Origin: Gammaproteobacteria bacterium
GTDB lineage: Bacteria; Pseudomonadota; Gammaproteobacteria; Chromatiales; Sedimenticolaceae
Direction of reading: 5' to 3'
DNA length: 7,909 nucleotides
NCBI GenBank assembly: GCA_020445165.1
Contig: JAGRHE010000128.1
Span: 1 to 7,909, forward strand
Part shown: positions 1-5,850 of the stretch, in pieces
Layout: every line of letters begins with the position of its first letter
Numbering within the stretch: the first letter of the stretch is position 1
Program-made: the position numbers and the translations under genes
The notes under the pieces: model-generated
The model's database searches: none
What the model was told of the DNA's origin: nothing
Seen by the model: only the letters and a program-made list of their open reading frames with translations

Positions 1-788
1 ATCGCCGCCAGGACGCTCATCGGAATCTGGTACACCTGGTGCAGCATGCCGTCGATGCGGAAGCGAACGATGCCGACATCGCGCCTCGGTTCGATATGGA
101 TGTCGCTGGCACGCTGCTCGAAGGCATACTGCAGCAACCAGTCGACGATCGTGACCACGTGCCGGTCGTTGGCATCGAGCTTGCCCGCACGGCCGAGCTG
201 GACCAGCGATTCGAGGTTGCCGAGCCCGAGGGGATCGCCGCTCGCTGCACGTTCCGCCTTGCGAATCGAATGACTGACGCCGAACAACTCGCCCTGGTAG
301 CGGACGATGTCCTCCGGGTTGGCGATCACGCGCCTCACCTCGCGCCGCAGCACGTGTGCCATTTCCGCCTCCCAGCGCCGTTCGTACGGCTCGGCGGTGG
401 CGAAGGTGACCTGCGTGTCGTCGACTGCGACCGGCAGGATCCGGTAACGGGCGGTGTAGCTGGACGAGACCTCGCGCGTGACCGCGTCGACATCGATCTT
501 CAAGGGATCGATCAGGAAATATTGCAGACCGGCACGCTGCGCGAGCCAGCGACACAGAGTCGGCATGTCCAGCAGGCTGCCGTCAGGACGCGCCAGCCCG
601 CGCCCGCACAGCCACGAGAAAGGGTGCTCGGCATCGGCCGTTGGCTGACGCGACCAGGATTGGAGTATGTCGGGTGCCTGGCCCGGGTCGAGCAGGCCGT
701 CTTCGACCAGTTGCGGAATCAGTTCCGCCAGCGTGAGACGTCGATCTGGCGCGTTGCCGGCGGCACCACTGTCAAACCCGACGCTCAT
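1..788 (-). CDS. GspE/PilB-family secretion/pilus ATPase, N-terminal part (3' end outside window)
   Basis: The first 262 codons of a type II secretion / type IV pilus assembly ATPase. Such cytoplasmic hexamers use ATP to drive pilus or pseudopilus assembly. The frame is open to base 1, so the Walker A, Asp-box and Walker B regions lie outside. Residues about 16-85 form an N-terminal helical region. Residues about 87-170 look like the GspE/MshE N-terminal domain (YFLIDPLKIDVDAVT, then RYRILPVAVDD). The start of the catalytic module is clear: DANDRHVVTIVDWLLQYAF, then ASDIHIEP at 227-234 and VRFRIDGMLHQVYQIP, a family hallmark. The ATG overlaps the acylphosphatase stop (ATGA), implying coupling. 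No other pilus or Gsp gene is visible. The full-length N-terminal domain argues against a PilT-type retraction motor. Whether it serves T2SS, a pilus or a stand-alone system cannot be told. The family call is firm; the specific role is open. Confidence 0.9.
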   Translation of the reverse strand, partial: MSVGFDSGAAGNAPDRRLTLAELIPQLVEDGLLDPGQAPDILQSWSRQPTADAEHPFSWLCGRGLARPDGSLLDMPTLCRWLAQRAGLQYFLIDPLKIDVDAVTREVSSSYTARYRILPVAVDDTQVTFATAEPYERRWEAEMAHVLRREVRRVIANPEDIVRYQGELFGVSHSIRKAERAASGDPLGLGNLESLVQLGRAGKLDANDRHVVTIVDWLLQYAFEQRASDIHIEPRRDVGIVRFRIDGMLHQVYQIPMSVLAA

Positions 789-1051
789 CCGACACTGAAC
801 CCATCGAACGAATGCCCCGACAACGGTTCACAAATGACCGCGGTGACATGCGCCTGTTCCGGACCGTGCTGCAGCCAGGCAGCCAGTTCCTCGAGTGCCG
901 CCTCGCTGCCGCAGGCGACCACCTCGACGCTGCCATCGGCCAGGTTCACGGCATGCCCGGTGAGCTGCAGCCGCTGCGCAAGCTCGCGTGTGGAAGCACG
1001 GAACCACACGCCCTGAACACGACCACTGACAAGGAATCGACTGCAGGCCAC
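785..1051 (-). CDS. acyP: Acylphosphatase
   Basis: A complete 88-residue acylphosphatase, close to the usual size of about 90. It hydrolyses carboxyl-phosphate bonds such as acetyl phosphate or 1,3-bisphosphoglycerate in the cytosol. The signature VSGRVQGVWFRAST (8-21) holds the phosphate-binding loop and catalytic Arg18. Asn36, in AVNLADGSVEVVACG, is the second catalytic residue. The start is GTG at 1051, 4 nt after the adaptor stop; the ribosome-binding site is weak, so translation may depend on coupling. Its end overlaps the next gene by 4 nt. Its place between an efflux adaptor and an assembly ATPase has no obvious biochemical reason. I recall an acylphosphatase near a thioredoxin gene in Pseudomonas, so this may be inherited gene order. 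Function is confident; the substrate is unknown. Confidence 0.95.
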   Translation of the reverse strand: MACSRFLVSGRVQGVWFRASTRELAQRLQLTGHAVNLADGSVEVVACGSEAALEELAAWLQHGPEQAHVTAVICEPLSGHSFDGFSVG

Positions 1052-1055
1052 CGGT

Positions 1056-1826
1056 TCAGTCCAGCTGCAGCATCACGGTCTCACCGACGCGCAGACCCTG
1101 CGTGTCGGCACCGGTCACGTCGGCAGCCAGTTCATACAGTGGGCCCTGCTCCGACTGCGCGACCGGCTCGTAACCGACATACGCCACGCGCGCCTGCACC
1201 GTCTGTCCGCGCAGTGTGGCGTTCAGGGCGGCGTCGGGCTTGAGCTGCGCGGCCTGCGCGGCATCGACCTGCCCACGCACACGCAGGTGACTGGCATCGG
1301 CCACGGTAACCAGCGGCTGGCTCTGCAACTCGCTGATCACCGACTGCCCCGGCATGGCATTCACCGCCAACACAATGCCGTCGAACGGTGCGCGCACGAC
1401 ACTGTGCTCCAGGTTCAGCTGCGCCTCGACCAACGCCGCGCGTGCGCGCTCCGCGGCCGCCTGCTCGGCCTGCAGTGCCACCCTGGCCTGGTTGCGTTCG
1501 AAATCCGACAGCACGGTGCGGTCGTACAGCTCCTGGGCGCGCTCGTCCTCGCGCTGCGCCTCGACCAGGCGCGACCGGGCGTGCCGGTGTTCGGCCTGGC
1601 GACGGCTGACCTGGGTCGAAAACCCGCGGCTGTCGAGCGTAACCATCGGATCGCCCTTGCTGACCACCTGGCCGGCACGCACATGCACCCGCTCGATCAC
1701 GCCGGACACCGGCGGCCCCAGCTCGACACGCTGTACCCAGCCGACGACAGCCGGAACTTCGGCAGCCAACGTTGGCGCCAGCGAGAACACGCCCAGCAGG
1801 CAGCCGGCAACTACAAGTCTTTTCAT
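1056..1826 (-). CDS. HlyD/RND-type periplasmic adaptor (membrane fusion protein), short form
   Basis: A 256-residue periplasmic adaptor of the kind that links an inner membrane transporter to a TolC channel. Residues 1-22 are a Sec signal peptide ending LAA. The first half of the lipoyl/barrel-sandwich domain is at about 34-66 (VSGVIERVHVRAGQVVSKGD). A predicted coiled-coil hairpin rich in Ala, Glu, Arg and Gln spans about 70-142. The second lipoyl half follows (VVRAPFDGIVLAVNAMPGQ, 144-162), then a beta-barrel to the C terminus. Typical RND adaptors are around 350-400 residues, so the membrane-proximal domain appears to be absent. No lipobox is seen in the signal peptide. The ATG overlaps the channel gene's stop (ATGA) and has its own GGAGGA site 9 nt upstream. 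Being encoded next to a TolC-family protein supports a shared export complex. Substrate and partner pump are unknown. Confidence 0.9.
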   Translation of the reverse strand: MKRLVVAGCLLGVFSLAPTLAAEVPAVVGWVQRVELGPPVSGVIERVHVRAGQVVSKGDPMVTLDSRGFSTQVSRRQAEHRHARSRLVEAQREDERAQELYDRTVLSDFERNQARVALQAEQAAAERARAALVEAQLNLEHSVVRAPFDGIVLAVNAMPGQSVISELQSQPLVTVADASHLRVRGQVDAAQAAQLKPDAALNATLRGQTVQARVAYVGYEPVAQSEQGPLYELAADVTGADTQGLRVGETVMLQLD

Positions 1827-3100
1827 GGTGTCTGTTCCTCCGCCACCAGGCGTCCGCCCAGAGCTTTCAGTTCGGCTTGGGCCAGCATCCAGTCGAACTC
1901 GGCACGCGCCCGGGCCAGGGTGACTGCGGTGATCTCGGTCATTGCATCGCCGAGGTCGGTCTTGACCTCGAGTTCGTACAGCGCGCGACTGCGATCCAGG
2001 TAGAGTTCGCGGTAATCCTCGCGCACCTTGAGTCCATCCAGGCGCAGCCTGATGTTGTCCAGCGAAAGGCGCAGATCGAGTACCCGCTGGCGCAACGCAT
2101 GCTCGGCGGCCGCCAACTCAGCACTGCGCTGGCGCATCGTGGCCGCAGCCCTGGCGATCGCCGCATCCTTCGCACCGCCGGTCAACAACGGTACCTCGAG
2201 CACCAGGCCGGCACCGAGCGGATGGGTCGAACTTGTGGTGCGGTTGTACACCGAGGCATCGATTTCTCCGCTGAGTACCGGACCATGCTGGTTGCGCGCC
2301 GCCTCCAGGCCCGCCCTGGCTGCCTCGACCTCGGCACGCAACGCCTTGAGTTGCGGATTGTTGGCCAGGACATCGGCCAGCAGCGCGTCGTAATCGTCGA
2401 GCGAGGCCTTCGTATCCGGCGCCGTGGGACGCACCAGGTCGGAGGCCAGCTGCCCCGGGCGTCCCATCGCCAGCGCCAGCTGCGAGCGCGTCGCGCGCTG
2501 CGCGGCCTGGCTCTGCATGCGTCGGTGGAGGGCTTCCTGGTAGGCGGCTTCGAGCGCGAGCAGATCGACATCCGAGATACGTTGGAGCTCGTGCCGGTCG
2601 CGCGCACGGTCGGCGTCGATGAAGGCACCGGCCATGGCCTCGTTATCGTGGGCGTACTGCAGATCGGCGACGATCACGTCGAAGTAGCGTCGCATGATCT
2701 CGATGTGCGCCTGCTGCCGGGCATCGAGCAGCCGCCATTCATCACCCTCGCCGGCAAGGCGTGCCGCCTGCTCGCGTGCGGCACTGTAGCCGAAGTCGTA
2801 CAGGCGCTTGCGCAGCAGCAGCTGGGCGCTGCTGTCGTTGTTGTCGGGGTCGTCGGAAACGTGCGAAGGACGCACAGCGCGCAGGCGCCCGATGGCAGAC
2901 AGGCGCACACCACTCAGCGATTCGGCCTCGGCCAGCGCCGCGGCGCTCGCCTCGCGTCCGGCCAATGCGAGTTCGATATCCGGCAGCGAGGACGCGGCCA
3001 GTCGCAGGGCAGCATCCAGCGTCAGTGGACTGGGCAGCGGTTCCTCGGCGTGCGACATGCCTGCCAGCAGCAGGCAGGCCAGAGCCAGTACACGCATCAT
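1823..3100 (-). CDS. TolC-family outer membrane channel protein
   Basis: A 425-residue TolC-like outer membrane factor, near the family's usual 420-480. Such proteins trimerise into a beta-barrel plus a long periplasmic alpha-helical tunnel used for efflux or type I secretion. From the ATG at 3100 the protein has a compact Sec signal peptide (about 1-18, ending SHA). The internal duplication of the family is visible: LLLRKRLYDFGYS near residue 100 and LVLEVPLLTGGAKDAA near 300 are the equivalent strand-to-helix turns, each followed by long Ala/Arg/Glu-rich helices. A TTG in the same frame at 3112 overlaps the upstream stop and would add four residues. I prefer ATG 3100 (or 3097) because the signal peptide then begins normally and a weak GAG lies upstream. 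No lipobox is in a sensible position. The gene is followed by its probable adaptor with a 4 nt overlap; no inner membrane pump is in view. Confidence 0.9.
   Translation of the reverse strand: MMRVLALACLLLAGMSHAEEPLPSPLTLDAALRLAASSLPDIELALAGREASAAALAEAESLSGVRLSAIGRLRAVRPSHVSDDPDNNDSSAQLLLRKRLYDFGYSAAREQAARLAGEGDEWRLLDARQQAHIEIMRRYFDVIVADLQYAHDNEAMAGAFIDADRARDRHELQRISDVDLLALEAAYQEALHRRMQSQAAQRATRSQLALAMGRPGQLASDLVRPTAPDTKASLDDYDALLADVLANNPQLKALRAEVEAARAGLEAARNQHGPVLSGEIDASVYNRTTSSTHPLGAGLVLEVPLLTGGAKDAAIARAAATMRQRSAELAAAEHALRQRVLDLRLSLDNIRLRLDGLKVREDYRELYLDRSRALYELEVKTDLGDAMTEITAVTLARARAEFDWMLAQAELKALGGRLVAEEQTP
1836..1841 (-). promoter_or_regulatory. Shine-Dalgarno site of the adaptor gene
   Basis: GGAGGA lies 9 nt before the adaptor ATG at 1826, inside the last codons of the TolC-family gene. 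This is one of the strongest ribosome-binding sites in the cluster. It fixes the start and suggests the adaptor is well translated in its own right despite the ATGA overlap. Confidence 0.75.
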
Positions 3101-3108
3101 CGACGCAC

Positions 3109-3642
3109 TCAACGCTGGGCGCGTTTGTAGCGCGTGAACGGCTGCGATTCATAGGCCTTGTCGACCACGTAACGCCCCAGCAGCATGAACTCCTCCTTGT
3201 CATTCGCCTTGCCAGTGAGGCGTGCCGGCTTGATGTAATTCCCGTCGAGGTCGAAGAAGGCAAACACCGGGGTCGCACGCACCCGGTACTGCTTCAGGGC
3301 GAAGTCCTTCATGGTGGTGACCTTGCCATCGAAATCGGTAATCTCGATATCACCCTCGATGTCCACCGGGAAGATCAGGAAATGTTCCCGGAAATAGTCC
3401 TGCACATCAGGCTGGTTGAGTATGCGCGTCTTCATGTAGTGACAGAACGGGCACTCGTCCATCTCGAACATCAGCAGAATGCCCTGCTTGCCGGCGTCCC
3501 GCGCGTTGGCGAGTTCTTCGCGATAGTTGCCGAACGTCTCGTTGAAGAAATACTCACCCGCATCACGGGTCGCCGTTTCGGCGAGCACCGGCGAGCTGGC
3601 AACGCAGAACAGCACCATCGCACCCAGTAGCCGCAAAACCAT
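3109..3642 (-). CDS. Periplasmic thioredoxin-fold protein with CPFC active site (SoxW-like)
   Basis: A 177-residue exported thioredoxin-fold protein. A Sec signal peptide covers about 1-21 (ending VLA). The redox site is ECPFC (Cys64, Cys67) within MFEMDECPFCHYMKTRIL, and the cis-proline loop is RATPVFAFFDLDG with Pro125. The CPFC site, rather than CGPC or CPPC, together with the inserted acidic stretch DIEGDIEITDFDGK, resembles SoxW-like and related periplasmic thioredoxins that reduce or shuffle disulfides. No sox gene is present, so a role in sulfur oxidation is not supported by context. The start ATG overlaps the tlpA-like stop as TAATG, and an AAGGGAG ribosome-binding site lies 7 nt upstream. 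Likely partners are the upstream TlpA-like protein or a DsbD-type donor. The fold and export are clear; the substrate is not. Confidence 0.88.
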   Translation of the reverse strand: MVLRLLGAMVLFCVASSPVLAETATRDAGEYFFNETFGNYREELANARDAGKQGILLMFEMDECPFCHYMKTRILNQPDVQDYFREHFLIFPVDIEGDIEITDFDGKVTTMKDFALKQYRVRATPVFAFFDLDGNYIKPARLTGKANDKEEFMLLGRYVVDKAYESQPFTRYKRAQR

Positions 3643-4163
3643 TACCGATCTCCCTTGTCCTTCGCTTCGTAACGCACAATAAAATCGTCGATCGCCTTGG
3701 CCGTGATCGGTCCCACCTGGCGGGCGACCACTTTGCCCTCTGGCGTGACCAGGTACGAGGTCGGCAGGCCATCGACCGGGCCGAGCAGCTGATCCTTCTT
3801 CGGGCGCTCACTCGCCAGCAGGACAGGATAGGAAAGGAATTGCTGTTCGACAAAACTGCTCAAGCGGTCAGTCGAGATCGACTCCATGTTCACCCCCAGC
3901 ACCACCGCCCGGCCCTCCGAGCCGGTATGGAACACCTCCAGCTCCGGCAGTTCCTCGAGGCAAGGCGGGCACCAGGTTGCCCAGTAGTTGACTAAAACCC
4001 ACTGGCCGCGGTAATCGGACAGGCTGCGCGTTTCGCCATTCAGATCCGGCAGGGTAAAATCGCGCGTATCGGACAACGCAGTCGCCGGCAGCGTCGCGTA
4101 ACAGGCCAGGCTGACCAGGATCAGCCGGCGGAGAAGCGTTTTCGGCAGGTATTTATTCAGCAT
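3642..4163 (-). CDS. TlpA-family disulfide oxidoreductase (thioredoxin-like)
   Basis: A 173-residue TlpA/ResA-type thioredoxin, the first gene of the minus-strand cluster. Residues 1-31 form a basic N-region (LLRR at 10-13) and a hydrophobic stretch ending near ATALS. This is either a signal peptide or an N-terminal membrane anchor, placing the domain in the periplasm. The mature part opens DFTLPDLNGETRSLSDYRG, typical of AhpC-TSA/TlpA proteins. The active site is WATWCPPC (Cys65, Cys68) and the cis-proline is in DGLPTSYLV (Pro134). CPPC proteins of this group usually act as reductants, for example in cytochrome c maturation or of specific thiol clients; no ccm gene is here. In-frame ATGs upstream (such as 4229) would add a poor leader and fall about where the predicted transcript starts, so 4163 is preferred although its ribosome-binding site is weak. 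Confidence 0.9.
   Translation of the reverse strand: MLNKYLPKTLLRRLILVSLACYATLPATALSDTRDFTLPDLNGETRSLSDYRGQWVLVNYWATWCPPCLEELPELEVFHTGSEGRAVVLGVNMESISTDRLSSFVEQQFLSYPVLLASERPKKDQLLGPVDGLPTSYLVTPEGKVVARQVGPITAKAIDDFIVRYEAKDKGDR
3650..3656 (-). promoter_or_regulatory. Shine-Dalgarno site of the CPFC thioredoxin gene
   Basis: AAGGGAG sits 7 nt before the ATG at 3642 and within the final codons of the tlpA-like gene. It confirms the start and, with the TAATG overlap, supports coupled translation of the two thioredoxin genes. Confidence 0.7.
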
Positions 4164-4177
4164 GAAAAGAACGAACC

Positions 4178-4188
4178 TGTTGTCAACA
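4178..4188. repeat. 11 bp perfect palindrome in the divergent spacer
   Basis: TGTTGTCAACA has 5 bp arms around one central base. It lies 15 bp before the tlpA-like start codon, downstream of the candidate promoter for that cluster and within its expected leader. The position would suit a small dimeric repressor or an RNA-level element. I do not recognise a regulator for it, and a short palindrome like this can arise by chance. Confidence 0.3.
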
Positions 4189-4213
4189 ATCCATAAAGAG
4201 ACGCCAGACAATG

Positions 4214-4241
4214 CCGACAAATTCCGCATGAAGGCAATTAT
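4214..4241 (+). promoter_or_regulatory. Weak candidate promoter of the PilZ-like gene
   Basis: CCGACA (4214-4219) and AATTAT (4236-4241), 16 nt apart, each match four of six sigma70 consensus positions. A transcript from here would start just before the GTG at 4265 and well before the ATG at 4328. It overlaps the minus-strand candidate almost completely, so the two could compete. The match is weak and another promoter is possible. Confidence 0.2.
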
Positions 4242-4265
4242 CGAACCGGCGCCCGCCGCTGTCCG
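4237..4265 (-). promoter_or_regulatory. Candidate sigma70 promoter of the minus-strand cluster
   Basis: On the minus strand, CGGACA (4265-4260, four of six matches to TTGACA) is followed after exactly 17 nt by GATAAT (4242-4237, five of six matches to TATAAT). The predicted transcript would begin near 4230 and have a leader of about 67 nt before the tlpA-like ATG. The element lies in the only sizeable gap upstream of the six-gene cluster, which has a markedly lower GC than its surroundings. It is a consensus match by eye only. Confidence 0.4.
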
Positions 4266-4327
4266 TGTCGGCAGACACGAGCGTTGAAAATGACGCCACG
4301 CTGCCCGTTCCGGGCCGAGTCCCACGC

Positions 4328-5830
4328 ATGATAAACGCAACCAACGCGCGCCTGAAATCGATTCGATTCGCGATCCCCGAGAGCGCCGTCGCCCGTCACC
4401 CCGGCACCATCCTGACCGTGCGCGAGTTGCGCGCCTGGAGTGAAAGCCTGCCTTTTGGCAACCCGCCGCGTGCTGCACAGCTGCTGCTGCAGCAATTGCG
4501 TCTACTGGTGCGAGACCCGGATCCCGGCTCAAAGTTCAGCGCCCTGCTCGACGCCTACGACGAGCCCACGCTGCGCCTATTGGAGATCGTCAACGAGCGC
4601 GAGGCCGCGGAATCGGGATTCCTCGTACCCCTCGACCAACTGGAACATGCCCTGCGCGACCTTTTGGCAGAACTCGCCCATGGCCGCCTGCGCATGGCAA
4701 ACCGGCTGCTCAACGCAGGCAAAGCGGTCCCGGCCGACCTCCTCTACCGGGCGTTCGACCTGCTTGACGCCGCCGACGATATCGAACGCCTGCATTTCGG
4801 TGTCGGCGGTACGCAGCACTGGTCACAGCTACTGGCCATCTATCTGCATGCGGCAGACAACGGCATCGACCACACGACGATCGCTGTGAAACAGCGCCGC
4901 CAGGGCCAACCAGCCTCCATTACCGGACTGTTCTTCCGCTCACTGGTAATCAGTCTGTGCGACCCGAACCGGCATCCGCCCCGACAGATCGCCGACTGGC
5001 AGGCCTGGATCGCCCGGCACACCGATGATCTCGAGTTCGGCATCCTGCCGCAGGGACCGTTTTCGATCCCGATCGACATCAGCGGAGAACTGGCACCGTT
5101 GCAGGGTGCACGGCGCGGCAAGCCGGGGCCGGACACGCGTTACCTGATCATGGGCGGCTTCCTCCAGCGTCTGCATGACGACGAAGATGCTCCCAAGGGT
5201 CTGTACGCCACGCTCAGCGCCCTGATCAAGGGACGCAAATCGTCCGAGCAGCGCCAGAGCCCGCGCCAGGTGAGGCAACACCCGTTCAGGCTGGTGGTCG
5301 GCCTGCGCGCCGTGCACGAACGATTGACCAGCCTGACCGCGGGCTCGACCTCTGCCGTTGGCGATGGCACCGCCATCGCATGCACCCAGATCAACCAATC
5401 CAAGACCGGGGCGGCATTCGCCATCGAGCAGCAGCCGTCAGCGGCGCTCGGAATCGGCGACATCCTGCTGGCGGAGACGGACAATCCGAAACCGGGCGGT
5501 GGACCGATCGGTTTCGTCGGACGCATTCAACGCCTGGTCAGTGACCGCACCGGCCGGGTCGAGATCGGGGTCGAGAAGATGTCCGGACGCCTGATCCCGG
5601 CGACACTGAGCGGCGCGGCCGCGGAGCGTGCACGCGGTGACAACCTGGCCCTGCTGCAGCGCAATGGCGAGCACGGCATGGTCCTGATCGCGCCGCGCAA
5701 CGTGTACCGCGAGGACGACAGCGCGGTTGCCGAGTGCGCCAGCGGCCGCCTCGCGCTGCGCATGCGCGAGCTGGTCGACAGCACTCCGCGCACCGTGCTG
5801 GTCGAAGTGGTCGAGATCAAGTCACGCTGA
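4328..5830 (+). CDS. PilZ-like domain protein, probable signalling or motility-associated
   Basis: A 500-residue cytoplasmic protein with no signal peptide or membrane segment. The N-terminal half is helical and opens with LRAWSESLPFGNPPRAAQLL, which I recall as typical of a large gammaproteobacterial family annotated as PilZ-domain proteins. The C-terminal region from about residue 313 to 420 is PilZ-like: a basic run (Arg313, Arg316, Arg321), then beta strands, then NQSKTG at 356-361, matching the [DN]xSxxG half of the cyclic-di-GMP site. The RxxxR half is not canonical, so ligand binding is doubtful. About 80 more residues follow, ending VLVEVVEIKSR. A GTG in frame at 4265 could add 21 residues; I chose ATG 4328, with GAG 8 nt upstream, but both starts are weakly supported. 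It is transcribed away from the cluster that ends in the PilB/GspE-like gene and is convergent with yihY. The gene is certain, the domain call probable, the function unknown. Confidence 0.8.
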   Translation: MINATNARLKSIRFAIPESAVARHPGTILTVRELRAWSESLPFGNPPRAAQLLLQQLRLLVRDPDPGSKFSALLDAYDEPTLRLLEIVNEREAAESGFLVPLDQLEHALRDLLAELAHGRLRMANRLLNAGKAVPADLLYRAFDLLDAADDIERLHFGVGGTQHWSQLLAIYLHAADNGIDHTTIAVKQRRQGQPASITGLFFRSLVISLCDPNRHPPRQIADWQAWIARHTDDLEFGILPQGPFSIPIDISGELAPLQGARRGKPGPDTRYLIMGGFLQRLHDDEDAPKGLYATLSALIKGRKSSEQRQSPRQVRQHPFRLVVGLRAVHERLTSLTAGSTSAVGDGTAIACTQINQSKTGAAFAIEQQPSAALGIGDILLAETDNPKPGGGPIGFVGRIQRLVSDRTGRVEIGVEKMSGRLIPATLSGAAAERARGDNLALLQRNGEHGMVLIAPRNVYREDDSAVAECASGRLALRMRELVDSTPRTVLVEVVEIKSR

Positions 5831-5850
5831 AACAGCTTGAGTCACTGCGA

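Noticed and set aside
39..1016. A 325-codon plus-strand open frame opposite the ATPase and acylphosphatase genes
   Set aside because: The minus strand carries unmistakable ASDIHIEP and acylphosphatase motifs. The plus-strand protein has no recognisable feature.
1772..3130. A 452-codon open frame on the plus strand opposite the TolC-family and adaptor genes
   Set aside because: It is rich in Gln, Arg and His with no domain or hydrophobic pattern, and lies antisense to two clear genes. Long antisense frames are expected in GC-rich coding DNA.
4181..4186. Perfect TTGACA on the minus strand as a -35 box for the tlpA-like gene
   Set aside because: At 16-19 nt spacing there is no -10-like sequence; the position falls on the start codon of the gene itself.
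4164..4532. Upstream extension of the tlpA-like frame to a start at 4532 or 4229
   Set aside because: The added residues are low-complexity or unlike a leader, overlap the divergent gene, and would place the hydrophobic export signal internally. ATG 4163 gives a normal signal sequence.
5826..5836. Hairpin GCTG-AAA-CAGC at the convergent junction as a terminator
   Set aside because: The stem is only 4 bp, overlaps the PilZ-like stop codon, and has no T-run on either strand.
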